Of a stretch of DNA of 64,000 nt, positions 37,299-47,923 are shown piece by piece (position 1 is the first letter of the stretch; each line of letters begins with the position of its first letter). Source of the stretch: Nematostella vectensis (lineage: Eukaryota; Cnidaria; Anthozoa; Actiniaria; Edwardsiidae); assembly GCF_932526225.1 (NCBI RefSeq), contig NC_064038.1:10043070-10107069 (forward strand). The letters are read 5' to 3'. Below the pieces are notes generated by a model. That model saw only the letters and a list, made by a program, of their open reading frames with translations, was not told the DNA's origin and ran no database searches. The position numbers and the translations under genes were made by a program.

Positions 37299-40200
37299 AT
37301 GGCTTCCTTTATTGCTCGTGGCACCGTTCTCTTTGCTGTTTTTGTGAGTGTTTCTAGCGAGAACTGTGCTCCTTTGGAATATAAAGTGAATACACTGATA
37401 TCGTAAGTACATAACAGCCATAGAATCGAAATAAACCTTCACTATTTGCTTGGAAAATCGCATATTGATAGTTGTTTCGCTTTCGTGTTTTGTTTTGGTC
37501 TCGTACCCAGTTTACGAGTTCAAAGAACTCCCAAAGGAACTTAATAATATTTGCTACATAACTAAGATTTAGAGATAATATTAGGTAAAATTAAATTGTC
37601 TTGGCGGATTGTTTTGTTAATTTTTCGTTTTTATTTGTTTTTATTATGTTCATGTCCTACTTTTTTGTTTTTATTTTGCTCATGACTTCTTTTTCATTGT
37701 TTTTATTTTGTTCAATTCTTCCTTTTTATTGTTTTTTATTTTTTTCATTTTTTTCCTTTTTATTTGTTTTTATATTGTATTCATCCATCATCAGTCCACA
37801 ATTCTGGTGGTTTGAAACTGACGCCAAGTTCTGCAAGGAAGCAGCGAATGCTACAACTGACAAGTGCATGTTCATGTTCTCTTTGTGCAATGATCTGCCT
37901 GTATTGTGCCCTGATTCAAATGTCTGCCAGACGTCAACTCCCATCTCCCCCGGTGTAAGGAATAAGCTGTTTACATGGCCTGTGAGGATGGGATCTAGAA
38001 AGTATGACAATTTCAAGTATGATGTTGGTAAGTTACTAAAGTCAGCTGTTGCCATGACAACCCCTACCCCTCCCAGCAAATATTGGTAACCCATAGACTC
38101 AAGTTTTCATGACGTGATGTCCATCCGTCTGTCCATCTGTCCCTTCCAAATAAACAACCAAACTTGGCAGGTGTCATTTATGTGTCAAGGGAGGTGCAAA
38201 ACTGTGGTCACAAGGGACAGGAAACAAGGGGGTATTAGAAGCTGGTTGAGACAGCATGATTTATTTGTATGCGGCCTGCCTTCAACATGTCTTTAACAAT
38301 TATTACACACTACGACTTTCTTTGTTGAGCATCATTAGTGGAGTCGTAGGTTTATTAACACTCTACGACTCGAGTTATAAAGGTTACAACCAAATCGTGC
38401 TGCCTAAATCAGCCTTAAGGGTTGAGTTGCTACAGTAGTTCTGCTTGAATCAGTCAGTTTTATAATATTAGAAATCATGTATACATATATCAGAAACCTA
38501 ACAGTACTTTTGTATATTTCTGAACAGATGACCACTTTTTCAGTGCTACATATAGAAATGGAGATAAAACCAAATGCAAAGGACGTGTCAGCGGCCCCCT
38601 GCCTTTAGCCTCAAAAGTTAAATTTCAGTGTGACAAGAAGGCAGTGTGGAATGCTTCATCTATCAACAGCAGTTTGCCATTCACTGGTGCAATGGCCCCT
38701 CAACCAATCAGTATTGAGATGAAAGAGTGTGTGGTAATATGTGCGATCATTTGTCATGCTTTTAACATTTGTAATGAATATGATAAAAACAAACAGGGAG
38801 ATGGATAGATAACCGAGGACAAAAGACTGGTAGACAGAAAAACAGATAGACAGATAGATGGAAAGATACTGTAGATAAATTGAGTGTGGGACAAAGTGCG
38901 GTATTCAGTGTTATTACTGGGGAAAACCCTCTCTGCTCGGTCATCGGGCACTGTCTTGTATTCTAAGCCGCATGGTTCCTGGAGGCGAGCGCAAAAACGG
39001 ACGCAGGGTAGGGGGGAAGGAACCACGTGGCCTAAAATACAAGATGGCACCCGATCACAGAACTGAGAGGGTTTTCCGTGATGATAACACTGAGTACTGC
39101 CTGCAAGCAGGCTAGGGCCAAAGAGAATGATGAACAAGGTGGCAGGTGGGCAGATAGAGAGAGACAGACAGGAGAAAGAGAGTAAGACAGGAGAACAGTC
39201 AGTTTGTCAGGTGGGTGAAGGTACAGACACCTAAAAATAGATATATGAAATGCATAGAATGCACTGAGGTGGACAGACAGACATGTGCACCTATTTAAAA
39301 TAAGATTGCATTTGAAAGACCATATTTCTTAACCCATATTTCTTAGCCACAGTGGTGGCTAAATCCTGGTCTCTGAAAACTATGTGGATATATAAAGAAT
39401 GCTAAAAACGTTTTACAACACATGGATTCTCCACTTTTTGTTTGAAATAGATGTATTCATAAAGTATTCAGCAATCCTATCTCTTTTTCTGCACCTTATT
39501 TTTAGTATACTATTGTGTTCAACTCCTCTGAGGGATGTAGATTCTATGGTAATGACACACCAGAGAAAGCCCTAAGCACAGGATCAATACTACTCATTCT
39601 GTAAGTAGTTCCTGTCAGTTTGTCATTAAAGAGGTGTCAGTCAGCAAGTCTAAAAAAACAAAGTCTCAAAACAAAGTTTTAAACCTTTTTCCAAATTCAA
39701 TAAAAAATATTGCAAAAGCTCTCCCTTATTAGCCAATGGTAATGGATTATTTCTCACACTTCAGGAGGCTGAAAGGGACTTTTCAATGTTTTTTGTGTAA
39801 TAACACGTTGGCGCTTAAATGTTATTACCACAAATTTGATAACAAATAATGATTTGGTTCGAAATAGAATAAAAAAACAGTCAAACTAAGGATAACGCCT
39901 CTTAGGGTCCCCCTTTTAGTCATTTCCTTACAATTTTGGACAATATGGGGGTAGGGGCACATGCCCTCAGTGCCCTACCCCCTGCTACGGCCCTGAGAAG
40001 GTGGCTTGAAAGTTGAATAATTTGGGAATATAATATAAATGTAACAAAAATATAATATATTTTTATATAATATATTATATAGTATAATATATTTTTATAT
40101 AATATATATATCAATATAATATAATATAATATGTGTTTTAGGTCACTCACTTTGAAATTGGAACTCAAATCCACAAATTACTTCCACCATATGTTTAAAA

Positions 40201-41613
40201 TAATAAACAGCTAACCCCCTCGAGCAGGCATCCCTGATAATTTGCATTTTCACCATTTGGCAGGTTCTTCCCAGGTATTTTCCTCTACTGTGCAATTGGA
40301 GGCTTGATAAATACAGGGAAAGGGAAATCTGGCAAAGAGATCATCCCCAACTACAGCTTCTGGAGTGACTTCCCCTATCTTGTGTTGGTAAGTGATGCTT
40401 GGACCAGGGTCTACCTCCAGGGGGGGGAGGGGGGGGGCAGAAAGTCTGTAACTGTAATACTGTAACAGGAAGTGTGATATGATTTTTTTTGGGTCTGGTC
40501 CCCAGTGATAGACACCCTAAGGAATAGCAGATTTCCAGAAGCAGATAGCACTTGGAGTGAATTTTATACCCTAAGGGATAGGACGAGCATATGTACATTT
40601 TTTAGGGAGGGTCCCCCCCAGGTCTGCTTGTTATATTGCTAGGTAAATCTGAAATACCAAGTGTTTAACAGCCTTTAACAGCTACTTGGCCAGGATTGTG
40701 TACCCTGGTACAAAATCTAGGGCAACCAAATCAAGGGCATATCTAGAGAAAAACAGGGTGGGGACCAGAGTAGTTAAATTACTTACCATGGATCAATTAA
40801 ACACGAGGTTCCGCTATAAAAGGGAAAGCTCCTCCCACCCCCGGGCTCAAGAACAATCAGTTATCAATCAGCCATCAATGAGTCAACATGCCAGGACAAT
40901 TGCTCTGAGCTCTAAATTAAAATATCATTTTCTAAACCTAATAAAATATCATTCCTAGACTTGTCCACTTAAAATGGTTCTATTTATAGTAAAATATTGC
41001 TATACCAAAGCTGCATGCACTCTAAAATTCGAGCATTTTTATCACAGCGCAATAGTAATTTATGCAGATGCGTTAGATTTAATTTTGAATCGAAAACGTG
41101 AGTGGACAGCAAATAACTATAATTTAACAATCTCTTAACACAACTGTGTTGTTACCTGTGCAAAAATAGTTTTATTCCAGCCGACTAAGGCTCAGAGATA
41201 AGCAATTTTACAGGAGGCTTAAAATTTTGACTGCTAGCGCTGCAGTTTTCTGATTATTATTGCAAATGCGAAGACTGGGGGTGGGAGGAGCTTTCCCTTT
41301 TGTAGCGGAACCTCGTGTTTAGCTCTTAGCTCTGGCAATGGGTCACTAGATCCACTAGAAACTTGTTCTATCTGAATGCACACATCATCCATCTTCCAAC
41401 TACCAACAAAGGTGTCAACTGAAGGCATAATCGTCTTGTCACATGATCAGCTCTAGACAAGTGCCTGCAAATGTATATGATATTATACTGTCAATTCATA
41501 TGACATTTGTTGAATATTTCTTTGAATCGCAGGATGGGTTTGCCTTTTGCCTCTCTGTCATAACATGTCGCCAAATGTCCCGTACTCGAGATGGTCCATA
41601 CCAGACTATGTGA
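37299..41613 (+). CDS. Type I membrane protein with mannose-6-phosphate-receptor-like (MRH/Atg27-like) domain, six exons, 280 aa
   Basis: CDS join(37299..37402, 37795..38027, 38528..38733, 39506..39600, 40264..40387, 41533..41613), phases consistent, stop TGA. MASFIARGTVLFAVFVSVSS is a signal peptide. A luminal region of about 180 residues follows, with paired Cys (KFCKEA, DKCMFMFSLC, TKCKGR, KFQCDKK, EGCRFYG) and NxS/T sites (NAT, NAS, NSS, NDT). Next comes one membrane segment (SILLILFFPGIFLYCAIGGL) and a short tail with YSFWSDFPYLVLDGFAFC. The tail resembles FWQDLGNLVADG of the cation-dependent mannose-6-phosphate receptor, and the luminal Cys spacing fits an MRH domain. Likely a Golgi/endosome sorting receptor or Atg27-related cargo protein. 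I could not verify sugar-binding residues. The stop-codon region is the first unit of a 136-bp repeat. Confidence 0.78.
39907..39995 (-). mobile_element. Truncated MITE-like element, family B, in an intron
   Basis: On the minus strand begins CAGGGCCGTAGCAGGGGG and contains GTAAGGAAATGACTA. The far half is lost next to an AT-rich tract (40030-40135). Confidence 0.6.
40798..41321. mobile_element. 524-bp non-autonomous DNA element with 45-bp terminal inverted repeats
   Basis: TAAACACGAGGTTCCGCTAT (40798) and the continuing GGGAAAGCTCCTCCCACCCC are mirrored at 41277-41321 with about two differences. The interior has no coding capacity. Lies in the last intron of the MRH-protein gene. A clear target duplication was not identified beyond short TTA/TTAG similarity. 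Confidence 0.8.
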
Positions 41614-42012
41614 TGCATGAGCAACTTGGTGTGAATGCTGTGAAGATTAGACAGCCATGAGATATAATATGTTATAGTACTCCCCTCCCCCTTACCATGG
41701 CAACCAATACACAGTTCAAAAAAGTTAGCAAATTAGCAAGACTATGTGATGCATGAGCAACTTGGTGTGAATGCTGTGAAGATTGAGATATAATGAGATA
41801 TAATATGTTATAGTACTCCCCTCCCCCTTACCATGGCAACCAATACACAGTTCAAAAAAGTTAGCAAATTAGCAAGACTATGTGATGTATGAGCAACTTG
41901 GTGTGAATGCTGTGAAGATTGAGATATAATGAGATATAATATGTTATAGTACTCCCCTCCCCCTTACCATGGCAACCAATACACAGTTCAAAAAAGTTAG
42001 CAAATTAGCAAG
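41604..42012 (+). repeat. 136-bp tandem triplication spanning the MRH-protein stop codon
   Basis: Units start GACTATGTGATGCATGAGCA at 41604, 41740 and 41876. The first contains the gene's last codon and TGA. All three end AGTTAGCAAATTAGCAA. The second and third lack the AGACAGCC variant of the first. Confidence 0.93.
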
Positions 42013-42784
42013 TAAGAATTGACTTGATGACTAAGAGGATGTGCTGTTCAAGCATTTCTTTCCCTCGCATGTTGGCTAGTGAAGTCAAACAGATAGCTTT
42101 TCTTGCACCCTCGTGTTTGGTTTGCGTCATAAACCTGTCATGGTGGCCACATTTGCACCTGCACACTGAAATAATAAGAGACTCACACTGGAAAAAATTG
42201 GAACAGTCAAAATGTTATAAGAACCATCAAGTTTTCTCCTTCTACTGGTACTGGAGCGTCAAGGAGACTGAAACCTTGTTTGCACATTTTTAAGACAAAT
42301 TCCAGTTTAAGAATTTAACAACTTAACCTTTAGGGACATCATTAAAAATGGTGGATCTGGAATTTCTCAACAGTGGCTCAAATTATGAAAACTTTGCCAA
42401 AGTTCTCCAAGCCCTTGTCTTCTCCAAAATACAGTGGATTGAGAAAACGTTGTCGTCAACCGGTTTCGCATCAAAGTCTAAAGTTATGTGGTGGCCAACA
42501 TGTACAGCTAGGCGCTTCAGTGGTTACCCAATGCTTACATGCAGGCTTGTCACATTGTTTGGAGCCGGTTGATGACAACGTTTTGTCAATCGACTGTATA
42601 CGGTCATGATTTTTCTTTTAAAGGGTGGTTACAGTATTTTGAAGCCCACAGAATGGCCCAAGGATCTGCCAATCCTATATTCCGCAAAGTCTCTTTAACA
42701 ACATCCAACTTCTAAACTGCTGTCTGGCTTCTGTCATCCAAACTAATGGAATGACATTTTGGTGCTTTCTGATTGCCCTGTGGC

Positions 42785-43168
42785 TTGCAGAGAGGTGGCA
42801 TAATGGAATCTCATGCTTAGCGCATCGGCCTCTGATCGCTATTGCCCAGGTTCGAATCCCGGCTCAAACTGGGGATTTTTTCCAGATTCCTGCCTTGATT
42901 CGAATTTGTGTCACAAGTGAGTTGAAGTTATTCTCCCATGTTTCCAGTCTTTTTGGATAAGGACACTAAACCGGAGGTCCCGTCTCTTTAAACTGCACAA
43001 CACTAACCTGAGCCGAAGGGACGTAAAAGAACCACTGGGGACGCAATAAACCCTCTGGCAGTGACCACCCCCAGTGACAGTGCTTACTAACCGAGGGCCA
43101 TATGTTAGAAAACTGTATATTCGGTTAAATATGTTACCTTCGATAAACAAAGACTGAAACTGAAATTT
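42785..43168 (+). mobile_element. tRNA-derived SINE
   Basis: A polymerase III A-box-like TGGCATAATGG (42796-42806) and a perfect B box GGTTCGAATCC (42849-42859) head a tRNA-like segment. An unrelated body of about 280 bp follows (TTCCAGTCTTTTTGGATAAG, CGTAAAAGAACCACTGGGGA, CCGAGGGCCATATGTTAG), ending CAAAGACTGAAACTGAAATT. The cloverleaf is too degraded for a working tRNA. Confidence 0.75.
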
Positions 43169-43604
43169 GCAAGAGCTCACAGATTATTAAAAAAAAGTTA
43201 TAATAATAATGTAGATATGGATTTTTTTAAAGAGCCTTTCCACAGGTTAATGCACCCAGCGTTAAATGGTGTGAGTATTTTTTTGTGTGTCTACAGTAGA
43301 TGACAAATTACGAATTAATTTAGGAAAGGGTTTATTTATAATCAATGTGTTACATTAAATAAATAATTGATAAAAAGTTGCACTTCCTACTTTATGACCA
43401 ACTAAACTGTGGGAAATCTGGAATATTGTTGTTACAAATACTATCTTCAAATTCAGAATTTCAAAATTTCCCCAAAGAAAATGATAAACTGGTGCAGACT
43501 GACGTCAAAGCATTTTAAGGGTACTTGGCTCTAATATGACTTAATGTTATCATATACAAAACTTACAGTTCTAATATGTTTTTAATAGCTATAGAATTTC
43601 TGAT

Positions 43605-43775
43605 AGCATTTCTTCGCCACACTGGTTGACCAATGACATAGATGTCAGCATATTTCTCGAATTCTGATTGGCTAAAATGACATAGATGTCAGCATATTTC
43701 CTGCATCCTGATTGGCTAATGACATAGATGTCAGCACATTTCTTGCATCCTGATTGGCTAATGACATAGATGTCA
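43605..43775. repeat. 42-43-bp tandem repeat, about four copies
   Basis: Unit ATTGGCTAATGACATAGATG, TCAGCATATTTCTTGCATCC, TG. A further partial copy lies at 43917-43949. CCCAAGTACATTATGA (43784) and TCATAA-like ATAATGTACTTGGG (43890) form a separate inverted pair between them. Confidence 0.85.
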
Positions 43776-44127
43776 CAGGCAACCCAAGTACATTATGAGA
43801 AAATTTTTACTGTATGATGAAAGAGATGAAATAAAGTGTTTGTTTTTCAAGCAATTTCGCAAGTTTATCAGAAACCCTCTTACAAAGCTTATAATGTACT
43901 TGGGCTGCCTGTGTGTAGATGTCAGCATATTTCTTGCATCCTGATTGGCCTACCATACTTTGCCAATGTTGCCATGGTAGCATGCCACATTGTAAAAAAA
44001 ACTTTTACACTAAAAGGATTTTACTACTTCGGTTTATAGTTCTTAGCACCCTAAAGAAACCTGCTTTAAAAGAACCAACCAAACTATTATTTAAACAACA
44101 ATAGTTTTATAGATTCAAATGCATATT

Positions 44128-45919
44128 CTAGACTGATGAAAGTGAGTGTCGGAAATCATTAAACTCCTCTAAACTACTGAGGGCAATCTTCTCAGCAAAA
44201 ATCTTTTCATTTGGCGACAGAATAACACCCAACCCATAATCATCCACAATCATGTCCTCTTTCAGCCTTCCGACATGTCTCAGGAACAAATGCCGCTCCT
44301 TTATTCTTTTAAGTGAGCACTGAAACAATCTTGGACACCTTGCAATGCTATTACAACTGGCATTCATCTCTTCATAACAGTATCTATACTTTGCTTTCAT
44401 CCCTTCTTTACTAAACGTGAGAACTCTTGGTTGTTTCAAGAGTATGTTTCTAAGCTGATGATGGTTGAATCTGAGTACTTTTTCCATGAAGTTGATTTTG
44501 TCATGTAAGGATGCAATTGAACAGGAGGCAATGATATCTGGGCATTTTGTTAACAGGTGTAATACTTCCTCCCGGCCAAGTTTGGGTTTTACAGCAAGTC
44601 CTTGTAAAAACTTCACCTGAAATGCAAATGATGCAAATAAAAAAAATCAACATTTTAAGGAAGAAATGCTAACCTCAAGATTTTGGCTAAACACTTTAAG
44701 TTTAGTGAGTTCTGTCATATTAATAAAGAAAATTTGAATAAAACATGAGTGAGTAACAAAACTCTGCAAAGCCTTCTTGCAAGGGAGGAACAAATTTGTT
44801 AGGCTAAATTTAATGATAACAGTAAAACCATGAAATTCTCTCTAATAAATGCAGAAACATGTCTTGTTTTACAACACACTCCAGTGAGAGCGTATCATAA
44901 ATTGAGGTGCAGCCAAATTACAGGAAATTTCATGATTTTATTATCTAAATTTAGCCTAACAAATTCCTGCCTTTATTGTTGTTCACATCTTCTTTTCATC
45001 AATCCAAGATAATAATCAGAAATTAGGCTAGGCTTAGAATCCCTGAATTGACTGGTTCATCCAGTAGAAATCAAGCTAAGTCCTTTGGACTTTTTGATAG
45101 ATATAGTTTATAGACAGATGATCTAGTTGGCTTACACTATACAATTAAAGGTCGGCTTAAAACCCCTTAGAGGCGGAGCCAGGAATTCCAAAAAGGGGGG
45201 GGGGGGGGTGAAGAAAAGGTTTCAAGAAAGGTTGGGCCGGATTCGATGTTCTTTCATAGATTTCTTACATTTCTTGTTATTTTTAAATCAAATATCTGAA
45301 AATAGGGGGACTGGGACCCGCTTAACCCACCCCTAAATCTGCCCCTTCCCCTCCCCTCTACACACCCCTTATCTCTCACCTTCTCGATAAGCGTTTCCTC
45401 TGTTCTCGCTGTTAGTATTCCAGGAGACTTTCTAACAACATACATTAAAGCGTCCGGTTTGATTCCAACATCCCGCATAGCCTTCACGCGACTGTATATC
45501 ACTTCATCCTTTATGACAAGAATAGATGGTCTGGCAGAGATCACGGACCCAACCTCCTTATTCAGACCAATCCCTTGGAGAATTCCAACCTTTCCCTTTA
45601 CTCTATCTAAACTCAACCTGCTTATGTCCAATTGTTTGTTGACTTTTTCAAGCGATACTCCTATATCAGAAAGGTAGTGTTCTACGGAGATGTTGCGTTT
45701 CTCGTTAAAAGCGTTTGGAGTTTTACTCAATACTTCCACGTGTAGAGCACTTAATATTTGCTCCCCGTTTGTTGTTTGATTTGCTCGGCCCGCTAAAAAG
45801 CGATAATTACACAATCCGTTACCCACTCTTGATAATACGATTTCACGTTGTTGAAATGGTTGAAAAAGATCCCTGCAAAGTAGGATAGTTCGTCGAACTC
45901 TCTTGATCAAGGCAGCCAT
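44128..45919 (-). CDS. MTERF4: Mitochondrial transcription termination factor family protein, MTERF4-like, two exons, 342 aa
   Basis: Minus-strand join(45919..45380, 44616..44128), intron phase 0. ATG 45919 begins an Arg-rich, acid-poor presequence (MAALIKRVRRTILLCRDLF), which suits a mitochondrial protein. From about residue 75 on there are repeated helical mTERF units with the hydrophobic and Pro-rich signature (SARPSILVI, RKSPGILT, TKCPDIIAS, LKQPRVLTF, ARCPRLFQCS). The block RIKERHLFLRHVGRL and the C-terminus FAEKIALSSLEEFNDFRHSL resemble human MTERF4, which partners NSUN4 in large mitoribosomal subunit assembly. This orthology is from memory of the human sequence, and another mTERF paralogue is possible. 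The intron carries a MITE-like element. Confidence 0.85.
45167..45345. mobile_element. Dispersed element, family C, in the MTERF4 intron
   Basis: GAGGCGGAGCCAGGAATTCC then a G-run. The right half AAATATCTGAAAATAGGGGG and CGCTTAACCCACCCCTAA matches 26814-26971 and inverted 63109-63285. Confidence 0.55.
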
Positions 45920-47923
45920 TTTGGAATCATCAACCACAGGTAGACCATTTCCCCTTTTATACCCTGTTTTACAAATAACACAGGATACCCAGACAAAAGT
46001 GCATGCAAAAGTGCGCAGTTATGCTTTTTTTTTTTTTGTTATTTTCTTTTTATTCTTTGCTCATTTCACAGAAAAGAGAGCGCTAAAGATTTCAAATATC
46101 TTATTAGCAGTTACTCCAACACCATAGGAGGAGTACTACATTGAGAAGAAAAACCGACACACAGCGTTAAATGGTCGTAATACGACAGGAGAACATGTTC
46201 TCCTGACTACGACTATTTAACGCTGTGTCGGTCATTCTTTTTAGCTGGAACTAGACTGGAGATTCAGGACCATTCAACAGAACTTTCTTATAGTAAGGTG
46301 CTCATATAGCTTTGCCTTATAGGGTTACATCAAGCAGGCCAAAAACAAATCGGGGTCTATTCTAGAAAATCGAGCTGTCAAATATCTTAGGGATAGGGGA
46401 GCTGGTGCAGGTATCTGTTGGTGTAAGATATTTTTTCTTTGTGAGTGTGCATGTTTTTTTCTTTGCTATCCCCAATGCACGTTATTTTATTTGTTTACAT
46501 TTTTACATTTTGAATCTGCTCGTTATTTTTTTTTTCGCAGTGGCTATATAGCGGACAGTCGGGAGAGGTCTTGGATAGACTAAATGCCCGATAGTTTTCA
46601 ATTTATTCAAATAACCCAGTAAATTGTCTTCCTAGTAAGTTCAAAGCATTCTATATTGTTGAGCTTTGTTGTCGGTATTGAATTCAATTCAAAGTTTCCG
46701 TTGTCTGTGTACACTGTGTAATTCAGATTCGCTTGCCCTCAACAAATATAGATTAATAGTATGTATTCATTGCGTTACAAAGCGGGCCTTTTCTTTCTGG
46801 ACGTAAAGCGACATTAATTTGTCCTAAAATGAGTCAGGGTTACAGACCCTTGGCCTGTTGGCGGCACCCCTGGACACCAAACATGGATTTTAACATTAGA
46901 GAGATGTTTTGCATTTTTGTAAATGCCTACCAACGAAGCAATTAGCTTGAAAACAAAGCCTATAACACCCACACTAAAAGTAAATATGTATTTACCCTGA
47001 AGCCTAGAGATAAATTAAACATTATTTCTTAACTTTAGGCGCTGCTTTTGAGGCAATAAATACCAATTCATATTGCTTAATTTATTTTAGTACTCTAGCA
47101 TTCAATATCTCTCTTCAGTGCAGTTTCTTGCCGTTCTACAGGGTACAACTGGGAACTCAGGGTCTTCGAGACGTGGTTGTTTGCCTTGTGCAACGAGAGA
47201 AAGATTAGAATAGTCCTGTGCGTTTTGCTTTGTCCAATTTTCAATATAGTTTCAAGCTGTTCTTTTTCATACAAGAAAGAGTGAAAAGAAAAAGAATTTT
47301 AAAGAAGTGCTGTTATGTTTATTCCTATAAAATTCAGAGAGACTAGAGAGACTAGTTGTTCTGCGTGGGCTTTGTTGAAATAGGGAAATCAACACTACAA
47401 TGCTGTATGCCTGTCTGAGATAGATTAGTATCAGCCCTAGGATTTGCTGAGAAGGAAGGAGGGGAGACATAGATACCATATGCGAAAAAATCTAGCATTT
47501 CTATTCTTCAATAAGAAAAGACCGTAGTTTTGGCGGCCGAGGAGAGGGGTACACCTCCCCCCTTCGAAGAACTCTGTTTCCAGAGGTTTCCAGCCCTGTA
47601 TGTGCTAATGTATGTCTCTTTCTTTTGGAATATATACCAATCCCCGCTAAGCCCCTGTGAAAGCCATCACGGCTTAAAATTCCCTGTACGGTTCTTTTGC
47701 GTCAGAAAAAGACAAATAAAATCACAAAGGTATTTGCACTATTGAATCATACGCGCAATTTTTAAAGGACATGAAAATTAACTTATTGACATAAGCTACA
47801 TTCCTTCGGCACTTTTCATAGTCTGCAAGAACAAAAGAAATAGCTCAGGAGTCTAGTGCTTGCAGTAGCTGTAGCAAGGTGTTTCTTGCAGCGCGGTCTT
47901 GCAGGAACACGTCTGTATTAACC
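45920..47923. other. Divergent intergenic region between MTERF4 and the TSP1-protein gene
   Basis: No exon was recognised. Holds the 78-bp palindrome at 46154-46231 and unique AT-rich sequence. The promoter of the TSP1-protein gene is presumably in the last few hundred bases, but I see no clear TATA or initiator to name. Confidence 0.4.
46154..46231. repeat. 78-bp near-perfect palindrome
   Basis: CCGACAC...AGCGTTAAAT on the left pairs with ATTTAACGCTGTGTCGG on the right, and the centre CAGGAGAACATGTTCTCCTG is a perfect 20-bp palindrome. The arms differ by a few bases. It could fold as a cruciform or hairpin, and may be a very short foldback element. Confidence 0.85.

Larger units (their letters stand above)
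42013..44127. other. Intergenic region between the MRH-protein gene and MTERF4
   Basis: No exon seen. Contains a foldback (AAAACGTTGTCGTCAACCGG near 42445 and CCGGTTGATGACAACGTTTT near 42566), a tRNA-derived SINE (42785-43168) and a 42-43-bp tandem repeat (43605-43775). Confidence 0.5.

Noticed and set aside
37601-37794. In-frame upstream extension (Phe-rich) of MRH-protein exon 2
   Set aside because: T-rich intron tail. The acceptor at 37793-37794 gives a phase match with the signal-peptide exon.
42849-42859. Functional tRNA gene at the B box
   Set aside because: Acceptor and anticodon stems do not pair, and the segment is joined to a SINE body.
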